A stretch of DNA of 64,000 nt from Aldehydirespirator sp965205155 (GTDB lineage Bacteria; Actinomycetota; Acidimicrobiia; Acidimicrobiales; Aldehydirespiratoraceae): the NCBI GenBank assembly GCA_965205155.1, contig OZ242033.1:2604001-2668000 (forward strand), read 5' to 3'. Under the pieces are notes generated by a model, which was not told where the DNA came from, searched no databases, and saw only the letters and a program-made list of their open reading frames with translations. Numbering within the stretch: the first letter of the stretch is position 1; each line of letters opens with the position of its first letter. Made by a program: the position numbers and the translations under genes. Of the stretch, positions 9,899 to 19,051 are shown piece after piece.

Positions 9899-10870
9899 CT
9901 ATCCGTCCGGCGACATGACGTCGGCCCAGAACGACATCATGTCCTCGTAGAAGAGCGGCACGAGCTCGGGGTTGCCGGAGATGTGGGCGCCGCGGACCCC
10001 GAAACCGGCCTCTATGGCGTAGAGGAAGCCGTCGCGGTCGACCAGATCGGGGTCCGGCGTGTCGGAGGTGGGCAGGATGAAGGCTCCGTCGTCGGCGATG
10101 TAGAAGGTGGGCGCCCCCGGAGTGACCGAGGCCTCCGGGATGTGCTCCAGAGGGGTTGTGCGGTCGAAGCTGTGGTTGGCTCCCGGCACGATCCTCACGG
10201 TGGCGTCTCCGCCCGCGACCCTCATGGCCTGGATGTGGGCCTGGACCTGCACCGGCGGGCACCAGTCGTCCCGGTCGCCGATGATGGCCCGTACCCGAGT
10301 GGCACCCACGGAGGGGTCGAGGAACTGCTGCCCCGACCAGGGGTAGGCGGCGTACACCCCGACCAGCTTGGGGGCGCCGGAGGCCGCGGCCAGGTGCACC
10401 GACGCCGCGTTGAGCACGGCCGAGCCGCCCCGGCTGTGGCCCTGAGCGCCGATCCGGGCCGGGTCGATGTCGGGTCGGGCCGCGAGGACCTCGGCGGTGG
10501 CGAGGACGTCCCAGGCGCTGGCCGCGAACGAGAACTGGACCTGTCGCACGACGGTACTGACGACGCTGCGGGTGCTGAACGGGTCGACGGCGCAGGCCGC
10601 GACACCGCCGTCGGTGATCGCGGCTGCGATCTCCATGTGGTGCAGTTGGAGCCCGAGGCTGCCCGGAGCGATGATCACCACCGGGTGCGGCCCCGGTCCC
10701 TCGGGCAGGAACAGCTTGGCCCGCAGGTCCTGGCCCGGCATGGCGCCGGTGTCGGAGATCGCTTGATGGAAGTTCCTGGGGTTGGCCGACGGGATCGTCA
10801 GCGCCTCGCCGGCCAGGCCGTTGGCCAGCCGGAAGTCGTCGTTGTGGATGGCGGCGTCATCGGTCTCCAT
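9899..10870 (-). CDS. Alpha/beta hydrolase (dienelactone hydrolase-like)
   Basis: About 323 residues from ATG 10870. The nucleophile elbow GHSRGG carries the catalytic serine, with candidate acid IGDRDDWCPP and histidine GANHSFDR later in order, giving a Ser-Asp-His triad. HPVVIIAPGSLG supplies the oxyanion region. The protein looks cytoplasmic, with no signal peptide. An upstream ATG at 10909 would overlap the ribosome site of the divergent SDR, so the shorter form is preferred, but neither start has a strong Shine-Dalgarno. Substrate unknown; the closest general description is a DLH-family esterase/hydrolase. Confidence 0.78.
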   Translation of the reverse strand: METDDAAIHNDDFRLANGLAGEALTIPSANPRNFHQAISDTGAMPGQDLRAKLFLPEGPGPHPVVIIAPGSLGLQLHHMEIAAAITDGGVAACAVDPFSTRSVVSTVVRQVQFSFAASAWDVLATAEVLAARPDIDPARIGAQGHSRGGSAVLNAASVHLAAASGAPKLVGVYAAYPWSGQQFLDPSVGATRVRAIIGDRDDWCPPVQVQAHIQAMRVAGGDATVRIVPGANHSFDRTTPLEHIPEASVTPGAPTFYIADDGAFILPTSDTPDPDLVDRDGFLYAIEAGFGVRGAHISGNPELVPLFYEDMMSFWADVMSPDG

Positions 10871-10923
10871 AGAGTGCCCGGCAGGGTAGAGGCTGCAAGC
10901 CTCGTTCATCAGGAGCCGAACCA

Positions 10924-11739
10924 ATGAGCAAGGTCGTATTGATAACCGGAGCATCGGCGGGCATGGGGCGCGAGGCCGCCATCCTGCTGGCCAAGGGCGG
11001 CCACCGGGTCTATGCCGGCGCCCGCCGCATGGACCGCATGGCGGACCTGGCCGACCACGGCGCCACCCCGGTCGAGTTGGACGTCACCAACAGCGACGAC
11101 AACGAGCGGGTCGTGAACCAGATCGTCGAGGCCACCGGACGCGTCGACGTGCTGATCAACAACGCGGGCTTCGGCCTGTACGGGCCGGTCGAGGAGATCC
11201 CGCTCGACGACGCCAGATACCAGTTCGAGGTGAACCTGTTCGGCGTGGCCCACCTCACCCAGCTCGTGATGCCCCACATGAGAGCGCAGGGCTCGGGCCG
11301 CATCGTGAACATCTCCTCGGTCGGGGGCAGGGTCTTCTCGCCCTTCGGGTCGTGGTACCACGCCACCAAGCACGCACTGGAGGGCTGGTCGGACTGCCTG
11401 CGCCTCGAGGCCGCGCCGTTCAACATCCAGGTCGTGCTGGTCCAGCCCGGCCTGATCAGTACCGACTTCGGCGACGTGGCCGCCGAGCAGCTGAGGAAGT
11501 ACGGCGACGGCGCCTACCGGGCTCAGGTAGCGCCCCTCCTCAAGATGAGGGACGACGGCCGTGTCAAGGACCGCGGCACCAGGGCCGAGGTGCTCGCCGC
11601 GGTGTTCGTAGAGGCCGCCACCACCGACAGGCCGCGCCGCCGCTACGTCAAGGGGATGCTGGGCCGACCGGCCCTGTTCGTCCGCAAGTGGCTCGGCGAC
11701 GGCATCTACGAACTAACGCTGCGCCTCGCCATCCGGTAA
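10924..11739 (+). CDS. SDR-family oxidoreductase
   Basis: A 271-residue classical SDR: TGASAGMG cofactor motif (residues 8-15), LDVT, INNAG, catalytic serine in NISSVGG and YHATK. ATG 10924 has AGGAG upstream. The C-terminal 40 residues (PRRRYVKGMLGRPALFVRKWLGDG) resemble those of SDRs often described as oxidoreductases or short-chain dehydrogenases acting on lipids or retinol-like substrates, but the substrate cannot be assigned. It is divergent from the hydrolase gene and followed 149 bases later by the folate-binding GcvT/DmdA-like gene. Confidence 0.85.
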   Translation: MSKVVLITGASAGMGREAAILLAKGGHRVYAGARRMDRMADLADHGATPVELDVTNSDDNERVVNQIVEATGRVDVLINNAGFGLYGPVEEIPLDDARYQFEVNLFGVAHLTQLVMPHMRAQGSGRIVNISSVGGRVFSPFGSWYHATKHALEGWSDCLRLEAAPFNIQVVLVQPGLISTDFGDVAAEQLRKYGDGAYRAQVAPLLKMRDDGRVKDRGTRAEVLAAVFVEAATTDRPRRRYVKGMLGRPALFVRKWLGDGIYELTLRLAIR

Positions 11740-11888
11740 TCGAACCACCGCAACCTGATGAGCCCGCCGTGCCGGCGGTGCCGAGAATCTGGGCCTCGTC
11801 CGGGGGCGCGGTGTCGACCATGCCCACAATCGTGGCACACGGGTTGGGTGGCTACCCTGAGCCGGCCCACCAAGCGCTTGAGGTATCG

Positions 11889-13082
11889 ATGACCACCGGC
11901 AAGCACTTCTACATCGAGTCGTTCGGCACGATCCAGCTGAGCGCGTTCCGCATCGGGCAGTCTCCGTTCGCCCACCGCTACGTGACCGATGAGACGGTCT
12001 TCTGCCTGTACTGCGACCGCCTCTACCCGGTGAAGATGGCCGCCGACGAGGATCCCGTCCCCAACTACTGGAAGCTGCGCCGCGGCGTGATGCTGTACGA
12101 CGTCCCGGAGAAGCCGCTCGAGATCGCCGGCTCCGATGCGAGCCGGCTGCTCGAGAAGGTCCTCACCTGCCGGATCGAGGCGCTCCCGGTCGGGCGAGCC
12201 CGCTACGGCCTGGCCTGCCATACCGACGGCACCATCCTGATGGACGGGGTGGTGATGCGGCTGGCCCCCGACCGGTTCTGGTACGTCAAGGCCAACGGCG
12301 AGTTCCAGAGCTGGCTCGAGGCCAACGCCATCGGTCTCGACGTCAGGGTCTCGGACCCGGACTCGCGGGTGCTGCAGATCCAGGGACCGAAGTCGCTCCA
12401 CGTGCTCGACGCGGCCATCGGCGGCGGGCTGTCGGAGGACTTCAAGTACTTCCACGCCGGCTTCTTCAACGTCTGCGGGCAGCGGCTGTGGGTGTCCCGC
12501 ACCGGGTGGACGGGGGAGGCGGGGATCGAGATCTACTGCAACAGCGGCCCGGAGCCCACCGACCACGACGCCCTCTGGGACGGCCTGCTCGCCTGCGGGG
12601 AGCCCTTCGGGATGGAGTTCAGTTCGTCGTCGTCGATGGGCCTGCGGCGCATCGAGTCGGGGATCCTCGACAACGGCACCGACATCGAGCCCGGCTTGAC
12701 GCCCTACGGGGCCGGTCTCGGGCAGTTCGTCAAGCTCGACAAGGGCGACTTCATCGGCCGGGCGGCGCTGGAGACTGCTGATCGCAGCCAGCTGCTGTTC
12801 GGCCTGGTGTGCTCCACGGCCACGCCGGAGGCGGGTATGCACGTCCACTTAGATGGCGGCCCGGTCGGACACATGACCTCCGGGTCGTGGTCGCCGACGC
12901 TCGACGCCGGGATCGGTTACGTGCGCTTCGATCAGTCCTTGGCCGGCGACGACTGGTACGCCAAGACGGTCTGGCTGCACGACCGCGACGGAAAGCCCCA
13001 TGAGGCCACCGTCGACACCCTCCCGTTCGTAGACAAGGAGAAGCAGCTGCCCCGGGTCGCCTGGAGCGGTCCGGGCAGCTGA
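11889..13082 (+). CDS. GcvT/DmdA-like folate-dependent aminomethyl- or methyltransferase family protein
   Basis: A 397-residue member of the GcvT fold. The N-terminal segment (residues about 20-75) with YWKLRRGVMLYDVPEKP, then GRARYGLACHTDGTILMDGV, LQIQGPKS and RTGWTGEAGIEIY matches the DMSP demethylase/GcvT-like branch rather than true GcvT, which is present separately at 49.0 kb. Such enzymes move a one-carbon unit from an S-, N- or O-methyl substrate to tetrahydrofolate. ATG 11889 follows a TTGAGG ribosome site. It is followed by an amidohydrolase and an acyl-CoA dehydrogenase on the same strand, so demethylation followed by side-chain oxidation of an unknown compound is a reasonable inference. 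Confidence 0.8.
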   Translation: MTTGKHFYIESFGTIQLSAFRIGQSPFAHRYVTDETVFCLYCDRLYPVKMAADEDPVPNYWKLRRGVMLYDVPEKPLEIAGSDASRLLEKVLTCRIEALPVGRARYGLACHTDGTILMDGVVMRLAPDRFWYVKANGEFQSWLEANAIGLDVRVSDPDSRVLQIQGPKSLHVLDAAIGGGLSEDFKYFHAGFFNVCGQRLWVSRTGWTGEAGIEIYCNSGPEPTDHDALWDGLLACGEPFGMEFSSSSSMGLRRIESGILDNGTDIEPGLTPYGAGLGQFVKLDKGDFIGRAALETADRSQLLFGLVCSTATPEAGMHVHLDGGPVGHMTSGSWSPTLDAGIGYVRFDQSLAGDDWYAKTVWLHDRDGKPHEATVDTLPFVDKEKQLPRVAWSGPGS

Positions 13083-13112
13083 CTCGTCCGATCACGCCCT
13101 CAGGAGGGCTGG

Positions 13113-14129
13113 ATGGATCTGAATCGCTTCGAGTGGCTGGCGCTACGGCATGAGGAGGCCGTGGACCCGGACCGGGTGATCGTCGATCCGCACCACCATC
13201 TGTGGGACGGGCATCAATGGCGGGGGGCTCTGGGCACCTATCTTGCGCCCGAACTGCTGGGGGATCTGACCGGCAGCCACAACGTCGTCAAGACGGTGTT
13301 CGTCGACTGCATGTCGAACTACGACACCGGCTGCGCCGAGCACATGAAGCCGGTGGGGGAGACCAGGTTCGTGGCCGGCGAGGCCGACGCGCTCGATGCC
13401 GCGGGCGGTCCGACCATCGCGGGGATCGTCGGCCACGCCGACCTGATGCTGGGAGAGGCGGTCGAGGAGGTCCTGGCCGCCCACGACGCGGCCGGCGGGG
13501 GCCGGTTCCGGGGGATCCGCCACGCCACCGGCTGGGACGCCAGCGACGACGTCCACAACAGCCACAGCAACCCGTTCGAGCACATGATGAGCACCGATGA
13601 GTTCCGCACCGGAGCCCGGCGGCTGGCGGCGATGGGGTTCAGCTTCGACGCCTGGCTGTACCACCCCCAGCTCCCGGAACTGGCTGCGCTGGCTGGAGCC
13701 GTGCCCGAGTTGACGATCGTGCTCAACCATCTGGGCGGGCCGCTCAGGATCGGCCCTTACCGCCATGACGGCGACCGGGTTCGGGCCGATTGGAGGGCAT
13801 CGATGCGGCTGGTGGAGGGCTGCGAAAATGTGGTGCTCAAGGTGGGCGGCATCGGCATGGACATCTACTACGGCACGGGCTGGACGAACCGGGACTCACC
13901 GCCGGGCTCCGAGGAGGTGGCCGCCCACTGGGGCGACGACGTGCGGTTCTGCATCGACGCCTTCGGCCCCGACCGGTGCATGTTCGAGTCCAACTTCCCG
14001 GTCGACCGCCAGACGCTGCCTTACCCGGTGCTGTGGAACGCGCTGCAGATCATGGCCGCCGGCTACAGCCACGCCGAGCAGGAGGATCTGTTCTCGGGCA
14101 CCGCCACCCGGATATACAGGCTGTCGTGA
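13113..14129 (+). CDS. Amidohydrolase 2-family metal-dependent hydrolase (TIM barrel)
   Basis: A 338-residue protein with metal-binding HxH at H27/H29 (DPHHHLW), LNHLGGP in the middle and FESNFPVDR near the end, which together define the amidohydrolase-2 group (lactonases such as 2-pyrone-4,6-dicarboxylate or L-rhamnonolactone hydrolase, and decarboxylases). ATG 13113 has AGGAGGG upstream. The stop overlaps the GTG of the acyl-CoA dehydrogenase (GTGA), so the two are coupled. Lactone hydrolysis or decarboxylation is the likely chemistry; the substrate is unknown. Confidence 0.85.
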   Translation: MDLNRFEWLALRHEEAVDPDRVIVDPHHHLWDGHQWRGALGTYLAPELLGDLTGSHNVVKTVFVDCMSNYDTGCAEHMKPVGETRFVAGEADALDAAGGPTIAGIVGHADLMLGEAVEEVLAAHDAAGGGRFRGIRHATGWDASDDVHNSHSNPFEHMMSTDEFRTGARRLAAMGFSFDAWLYHPQLPELAALAGAVPELTIVLNHLGGPLRIGPYRHDGDRVRADWRASMRLVEGCENVVLKVGGIGMDIYYGTGWTNRDSPPGSEEVAAHWGDDVRFCIDAFGPDRCMFESNFPVDRQTLPYPVLWNALQIMAAGYSHAEQEDLFSGTATRIYRLS

Positions 14130-15238
14130 GCCTCGACTTCGCTATGCGCCCCGAGTGGGAGGCGCTGCGAGCCCGGGCCCGGGCCGTAGCCGGACGGGGC
14201 GTGGCCGACTACGGCCGGTGGAGCGACTCGTGGATCAACGGGCACTCCAAGGAGTTCTCCAAGGTGCTGGCGGCCGAGGGCTTCATCGGGATGACCTGGC
14301 CGCTGGAATACGGCGGGGGAGGGCGGCCCGGGATCGAGCGCATCATCATGGCCGAGGAGATGATCAGCGCCGGCGCACCCATCGCGGCCAGCTGGTTCGC
14401 CGACCGCCAGATGGGCCCGTCCATCTACACCTACGGCACCGTGGCCCAGAAAGCCGCCTTCCTGCCCGGGATGCTGTCGGGGGAGACGTCCTGGTGCATC
14501 GGGATGAGCGAGCCCGACGCCGGATCCGACCTGGCCTCGCTCAAGACCTCCGCGGACCGCGACGGTGACCACTACGTGTTGAACGGCCAGAAGATCTGGA
14601 CCAGCGGCGCGGCCAGCGCCGAGTACTGCTACGTGATCTGCCGCACCAGCCGCGAAGGCCCTCCCCATCGGGGCCTGAGCGAGCTGATCGTGCCCATGGG
14701 ACTCGACGGCATCGAAGTCCGGCCGGTGCGCGACATGGTCGGCAACTCCCACTTCTGCGAGATCTTCCTCACCGACGTGCGGGTGCCGGTCACCAACCTC
14801 GTAGGCACCGAGGGCGGGGCCTTCAAGCAGACCATGATCCAGCTCGGCTACGAGCGGGGAGGCATCGACCGGCTGGTGTCCAACCGACCCCTGTACGACC
14901 TGGCCCTCGAGCACGCCGACCTTGCCGATCCCCAGACACGTCAGGAGATCGCAGCCATCGAGACCGGCTACCGGCTCGGGCGGCTCATGGTGTACCGGGG
15001 CGCGCTGGGCGAGGGCTCCGCCGACTACAGCGCGGGCACCAAGGCGTACTGCACCGAGCACGAGCAGCGGGTGGCAGAGTTCGCGGCCCGGGTCCTGGGC
15101 CCGGCCGCCACCGTGGGCGACGCTGTGCCCACCGCTGTCTGTTACGCCCCCGCCTACACCATCCAGGGCGGCACGTCGGCCATCATGCGCAACATCATCG
15201 GCGAGCGCATCCTCGGCCTACCCCGCGAACCCAGATAG
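14126..15238 (+). CDS. Acyl-CoA dehydrogenase
   Basis: About 370 residues from GTG 14126, overlapping the previous stop by four bases. FAD-contacting motifs are CIGMSEPDAGSDLASLKT and NGQKIWTSGA. The C-terminal signature is QGGTSAIMRNIIGERILGLP. These assign it to the acyl-CoA dehydrogenase superfamily, which introduces an alpha,beta double bond into acyl-CoA thioesters and passes electrons to ETF. I cannot place the catalytic glutamate confidently, so chain specificity is not called. Its operon partners are an amidohydrolase and a folate-dependent methyltransferase-like protein. Confidence 0.9.
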   Translation: MSLDFAMRPEWEALRARARAVAGRGVADYGRWSDSWINGHSKEFSKVLAAEGFIGMTWPLEYGGGGRPGIERIIMAEEMISAGAPIAASWFADRQMGPSIYTYGTVAQKAAFLPGMLSGETSWCIGMSEPDAGSDLASLKTSADRDGDHYVLNGQKIWTSGAASAEYCYVICRTSREGPPHRGLSELIVPMGLDGIEVRPVRDMVGNSHFCEIFLTDVRVPVTNLVGTEGGAFKQTMIQLGYERGGIDRLVSNRPLYDLALEHADLADPQTRQEIAAIETGYRLGRLMVYRGALGEGSADYSAGTKAYCTEHEQRVAEFAARVLGPAATVGDAVPTAVCYAPAYTIQGGTSAIMRNIIGERILGLPREPR

Positions 15239-15254
15239 CCGCTGGACCCGGCCG

Positions 15255-16025
15255 CTACTCGGGGGTGACGTAGGCGGCGGTCAGGCCGCCGTCGACCAGC
15301 AGGTTGGCGCCGGTCATGTAGGACGAGTCGTCGGAGGCCAGGAACAGGGCGGCCGAAGCCATCTCGGCAGCCTCGCCGAAGCGGCCCATGGGCACGTGCA
15401 CCAGGCGCCGCCGGCGCTTCTCCTCGGTGTCGAGGTACGACATCAGCAGCTCGGTCCGCAGCGGGCCCGGCGACAGGGCGTTGACCCTGATGTTCTCACG
15501 GGCGTGGATGACGGCCAGTTCGCGGGTCAGCGACAGCACCGCCCCCTTGGAGGCCGTATAGGCGATCTGGGGCGTGGCCGCGCCCACCGAGGCCACGAAC
15601 GAAGCGGTGTTGATGATCGAGCCCCCGCCCGCCCGGCGCATCGCCGGGATCTGGTGGCGGCAGCCGTACAGCACGCCCTTCAGGTTGACGGCCAGGGTCT
15701 TGTCGATGGTCTCCTCGCTCGTGGCCATGGCGTCGGCGTCGTCTGCCAGCATGATCCCGGCGTTGTTGAAGGCGATGTCCAGCTGCCCGTAGGTGGCCTC
15801 CGCCGTCTTCACCGCCAGCGCGACCTCGGCGTCGTCGGACACGTCGGCATGGACCGCGGTGGCCTCGCCCCCGGCCGCTCGAATCGTCTCAACTGTCCCG
15901 TCGTTGGCCTCGACGATGTCGACCGCCACCACCCGGGCACCCTCCTCAGCGAACCGCAGCGCGGTGGCCCGCCCGATCCCGCTGGCCGTGCCGGTGATCA
16001 GCGCCACCTTCCCCTCAAGCCTCAT
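15255..16025 (-). CDS. SDR-family oxidoreductase
   Basis: A 256-residue classical SDR starting at ATG 16025 behind GGGAG. Motifs are TGTASGIG, NNAG, the catalytic serine region NTASFVAS, YTASK and the closing LVDGG. It is convergent with the acyl-CoA dehydrogenase gene (16 bases apart) and forms a minus-strand run with two further SDRs (16046-16783, 16815-17732). The FabG-like C-terminus (ASDDSSYMTGANLLVDGG) suggests a 3-hydroxyacyl or secondary-alcohol dehydrogenase, but the substrate is open. Confidence 0.87.
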   Translation of the reverse strand: MRLEGKVALITGTASGIGRATALRFAEEGARVVAVDIVEANDGTVETIRAAGGEATAVHADVSDDAEVALAVKTAEATYGQLDIAFNNAGIMLADDADAMATSEETIDKTLAVNLKGVLYGCRHQIPAMRRAGGGSIINTASFVASVGAATPQIAYTASKGAVLSLTRELAVIHARENIRVNALSPGPLRTELLMSYLDTEEKRRRRLVHVPMGRFGEAAEMASAALFLASDDSSYMTGANLLVDGGLTAAYVTPE

Positions 16026-16045
16026 AGACACTCCCTTTCTCGCGG

Positions 16046-16783
16046 TCAACTGGTCAGCGAGCCGCCGTTGATGCCGATGGTCTGGGCGGTGACCCATTCG
16101 GCCTCGTTGGAGGCGAGCCAGATGCAGGCGGCGGCCACATCCTCGGGACGGCCGGTGCGGCCCACGGGGACGGCCCTGGCGAAATGCTCGGTGATCTCGT
16201 GGTTCTTGCGTTCGAAGAGGCCTAGCGCCAGCGTGTTGGCCGTCACGCCGAAGCGGGCCACTTCCAGCGCCAGCGTGCGGGTGAAGGACAGACCCCCGCC
16301 CTTGCCCGCGCTGTAGGGCGCCACCCCGATGTGCACGCCGTGGGTGCCCGCCGCCGACGAGATGGTGATGATGCGGCCCCAACCCCGCTCGCACATGCCG
16401 TCGAGCACAGCGTGGCAGCAGTTCATGACACCGTAGAGGTTCACATTCACCGAGGTCTGCCAGTCGGCCGGATCCATGCCGCGGAACTGCTCGGCCTTCA
16501 TGTCCGTCGGGCCGGCCAGGCCGGCATTGTTCACCAGGATGTCGACGGCGCCGATCCCGGTCACGGCCTCTTTGACCGCGTCCAGGTCGGTCACGTCGAA
16601 GGCCGCGGGCGAGGCGCTCCCGCCCGCCCGCGCGATCTCCGCGGCCACCTCGTCGGCTCGCTCGACGAAGAAGTCGTTCACCACGACGTGGGCACCCTGG
16701 GCGGCCAGACCCCGGGCGATGCCCGCTCCGATGTTGCGGCCCGCGCCGGTCACCAATGCGGTGCGTCCGCTCAGATCGAACAT
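16046..16783 (-). CDS. SDR-family oxidoreductase
   Basis: About 245 residues from ATG 16783, which has a strong GGAGGAG site. Motifs are TGAGRNIG (a variant of TGxxxGIG), LVNNAG, TISSAAG and YSAGKGG in place of the usual YxASKGG, keeping Tyr and Lys. Second of three consecutive minus-strand SDR genes; 20 bases separate it from the next. Probably part of the same degradation module as the neighbouring acyl-CoA dehydrogenase (inference). Confidence 0.87.
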   Translation of the reverse strand: MFDLSGRTALVTGAGRNIGAGIARGLAAQGAHVVVNDFFVERADEVAAEIARAGGSASPAAFDVTDLDAVKEAVTGIGAVDILVNNAGLAGPTDMKAEQFRGMDPADWQTSVNVNLYGVMNCCHAVLDGMCERGWGRIITISSAAGTHGVHIGVAPYSAGKGGGLSFTRTLALEVARFGVTANTLALGLFERKNHEITEHFARAVPVGRTGRPEDVAAACIWLASNEAEWVTAQTIGINGGSLTS

Positions 16784-16814
16784 GCGACTCCTCCGCAGCA
16801 ACGTCTGTTGACCA

Positions 16815-17732
16815 TCATGGCCTCGGGCTGTGGCTCCGGCCGAAGCTATAGGCGTCGGGCCAGCCTCGGCCGGCGACGCTCTCCTCCTGGCTGGCGATGA
16901 TCTCCGGCAGGTCCTCGGGCTGCCAGCCCTCCACCAGTTCCTCGCCTCGCAGGTCGAGGACCGGGCGCTGCAACTCGGCCAGCAGTTGCAGGCTGAAGGC
17001 GATCCGCCCGGTCAGCAGGGAAGGATCGGCCGTGCACAGGGCCAGCGTCGCCTCGGCCATCGTCTCCAGCGGCTCGAACATCACGCCTTCCACCCACCCC
17101 GCGGCCACCAGCGCCGGGGTGGCGATGGCCCCCTGGGGCGCCAGGGCGTTCACCGCGATTCCCTGGCCCTCGCACTCGCTGGCCACCGACACGGTGAGCC
17201 GGTTCAGGGCGGCCTTGGTCGCTCCGTACATCGCGCCGGCCTTCGACGGTTTGTTGGTCGGGAACGGTGGTCCCGGCGGGAGTTCGGCCGAGAACGTGGT
17301 GATGTTGACGATCGCCCCCCGGCCCCGCTCGCGCATCCCGCCGACAACCTCCGCCATCAGCTCCCACGGTGCCCACAGGTTCACCTGAAGGGCCCGCTCC
17401 AGGCACTCGGGGCCGACCGACTCGAACGCCCCGTAGCCGCCGGCCGCGGCGTTGTTGACCAGGATGTCGAGGGGGCCGAACTCGGCCTCGGTCTGCCCCA
17501 CCAACTCGGTGCGGGTCCCGTGCGGATCGCTCAGATCAGAGGGCAGCACTAGGCACTCTCCACCCAGGTCGCGGATGCGGGACTGGGTGTTCTCCAGGCC
17601 GTCGACACTGCGGGCGGTGATCGCCACCCGGGCCCCCTCGGCGGCCAGGCGCAGGGCGATGGCGGTGCCGGTGCCGCCCTTGCTGGCGCCGGTGACGAGC
17701 GCAACCCGGCCCTCGCACAGCCGCTGAGACAT
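16815..17732 (-). CDS. SDR-family oxidoreductase, long C-terminal variant
   Basis: About 305 residues from ATG 17732 with a GGAGGAGGG site. Motifs are TGASKGGTG, where the usual third glycine is offset, LVNNAAAGGYG, NITTF as the catalytic serine/threonine region and YGATKAALNRL. It is longer than a classical SDR: a Pro/Gly-rich insertion (ELPPGPPFPTNKPSKAG) sits just before the catalytic tyrosine and about 60 extra residues follow the Rossmann core, ending in a Ser/Arg/Pro tail. It is the first gene of the three-SDR run and divergent from the MFS gene. Confidence 0.83.
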   Translation of the reverse strand: MSQRLCEGRVALVTGASKGGTGTAIALRLAAEGARVAITARSVDGLENTQSRIRDLGGECLVLPSDLSDPHGTRTELVGQTEAEFGPLDILVNNAAAGGYGAFESVGPECLERALQVNLWAPWELMAEVVGGMRERGRGAIVNITTFSAELPPGPPFPTNKPSKAGAMYGATKAALNRLTVSVASECEGQGIAVNALAPQGAIATPALVAAGWVEGVMFEPLETMAEATLALCTADPSLLTGRIAFSLQLLAELQRPVLDLRGEELVEGWQPEDLPEIIASQEESVAGRGWPDAYSFGRSHSPRP

Positions 17733-17872
17733 CAACCGCCCTCCTCCCGGCACAGGCTCCTGACTCGGCCAGTCTCGCACCATCGCGGCCGCACATAGTG
17801 CGAGCGGCGTTGTGTGGCCGATGTCACCCGCGCAGCACGAGTGGTCCGGACCCGCGACGGTAGCTTCGACTG

Positions 17873-18991
17873 GTGCAAAGTCCGGTTCGGCTCGTCTACC
17901 TGCTGCGGCCCACCGTCAAGGTCGGGATCCTGCTCGCGGTCGGCTTCAGCGTGCTGGCCTTCGTATCCACGCCGTTCCTGCTGCCCGAGATCGCCGACTA
18001 CTACGGCATAAGCCTCGGTGTGGCGTCGATGATCGGCGTGTTCCAGTTGGGCGGGTTCGTGATCGCCTCCTGGGGCGCCGGACGATGGCTCCAGCCCAGA
18101 GACCGGGTCTTCGTGACTGCGCTGCTGGCCGCATCGGCTGCCAACCTCGCCTCCGCGGCCCTGCCCGCCTTCGCGTTGCTGGTGCCGCTGCGCCTCGTCA
18201 GCGGCGTGGCCCTGGGACTGCTGGCCTGGTACGGCTGGGTGCAGGCCTTCGGCGACGACCGCCGCATGGGCGACGTGGCTGTGGCCGGGCCGGTGGTCGG
18301 GGTGATCGCCGCACCCCTGGTGTCGGTGCTGCTGGAGGCGGGCGGACCCCGGCTCGTGTTCGCCGGACTGGCCGCGGTGTCGCTGGTCCCGCTGGCGTTC
18401 GGCTACCGCAGCGAGGTGGCAGAACTCCCCAGGGACAGGGTGCGCCACCGGGCGGTCACCGCAGCTCGGGTGCTGCTGGTCTGCCTGGGCCTGTTCACCC
18501 TCGGCGGATCCGCGGTCTTCATCTACGCAGTGGTGCTGGGAACGGGCGACCCGGGGCTGTCGGTCACGCTCGTCGCGGCCGGGTTCAGCCTCAACGCAGT
18601 CGTGGCGATCCCCGCGTCCCGCATCAGGGCCATCCGACGGATCCCGAGCCCGTGGATGGCGGCGACCGCGGTCTGCGCGATCGTGGTGGCCACCACCGGC
18701 TGGGGATGGCTGTTCCTGACTGCCCTGGTGGTGTGGGGGTTCTTCTTCTGGGCCGCCATACCGGGTGTGTTCGAGGTGCTGGCCAGCCGGTCCCGCTACC
18801 CCGAGGAGCGGGTCGGGGACGCCCAGGCGCTGATGGCCGCGGGCCGCGCCGGAGGACCGCTGCTGGGCGGCCTGCTCATCGACACCGCAGGAGCGACCGT
18901 GCTCGGCATCGTCGGCAGCGGGCTAATGCTCGCGGCTGCCATCGGCGTGTTCACCACCCGAACGGTGGCCCGACCCCTACCGAACCGCTGA
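17873..18991 (+). CDS. MFS transporter
   Basis: A 372-residue polytopic membrane protein with about 11-12 hydrophobic segments and loop motifs typical of major facilitator carriers. The R-L-V-S-G-V-A-L-G-L segment corresponds to the motif in TM4, and GRAGGPLLGGLLID is near the C-terminal half. Start GTG 17873 lies six bases after TAGCTT (17861-17866), a leaderless pattern. It is at the short end for the family but appears complete. Substrate unknown. It stands between the SDR cluster (divergent) and the class II aldolase gene, so it may import or export a metabolite of either. Confidence 0.82.
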   Translation: MQSPVRLVYLLRPTVKVGILLAVGFSVLAFVSTPFLLPEIADYYGISLGVASMIGVFQLGGFVIASWGAGRWLQPRDRVFVTALLAASAANLASAALPAFALLVPLRLVSGVALGLLAWYGWVQAFGDDRRMGDVAVAGPVVGVIAAPLVSVLLEAGGPRLVFAGLAAVSLVPLAFGYRSEVAELPRDRVRHRAVTAARVLLVCLGLFTLGGSAVFIYAVVLGTGDPGLSVTLVAAGFSLNAVVAIPASRIRAIRRIPSPWMAATAVCAIVVATTGWGWLFLTALVVWGFFFWAAIPGVFEVLASRSRYPEERVGDAQALMAAGRAGGPLLGGLLIDTAGATVLGIVGSGLMLAAAIGVFTTRTVARPLPNR

Positions 18992-19051
18992 ACGCCTCTG
19001 TCCCGCCCGACCCCCGGGGAACCGCTGACCGTCCAGGACTACGATCCAGCC

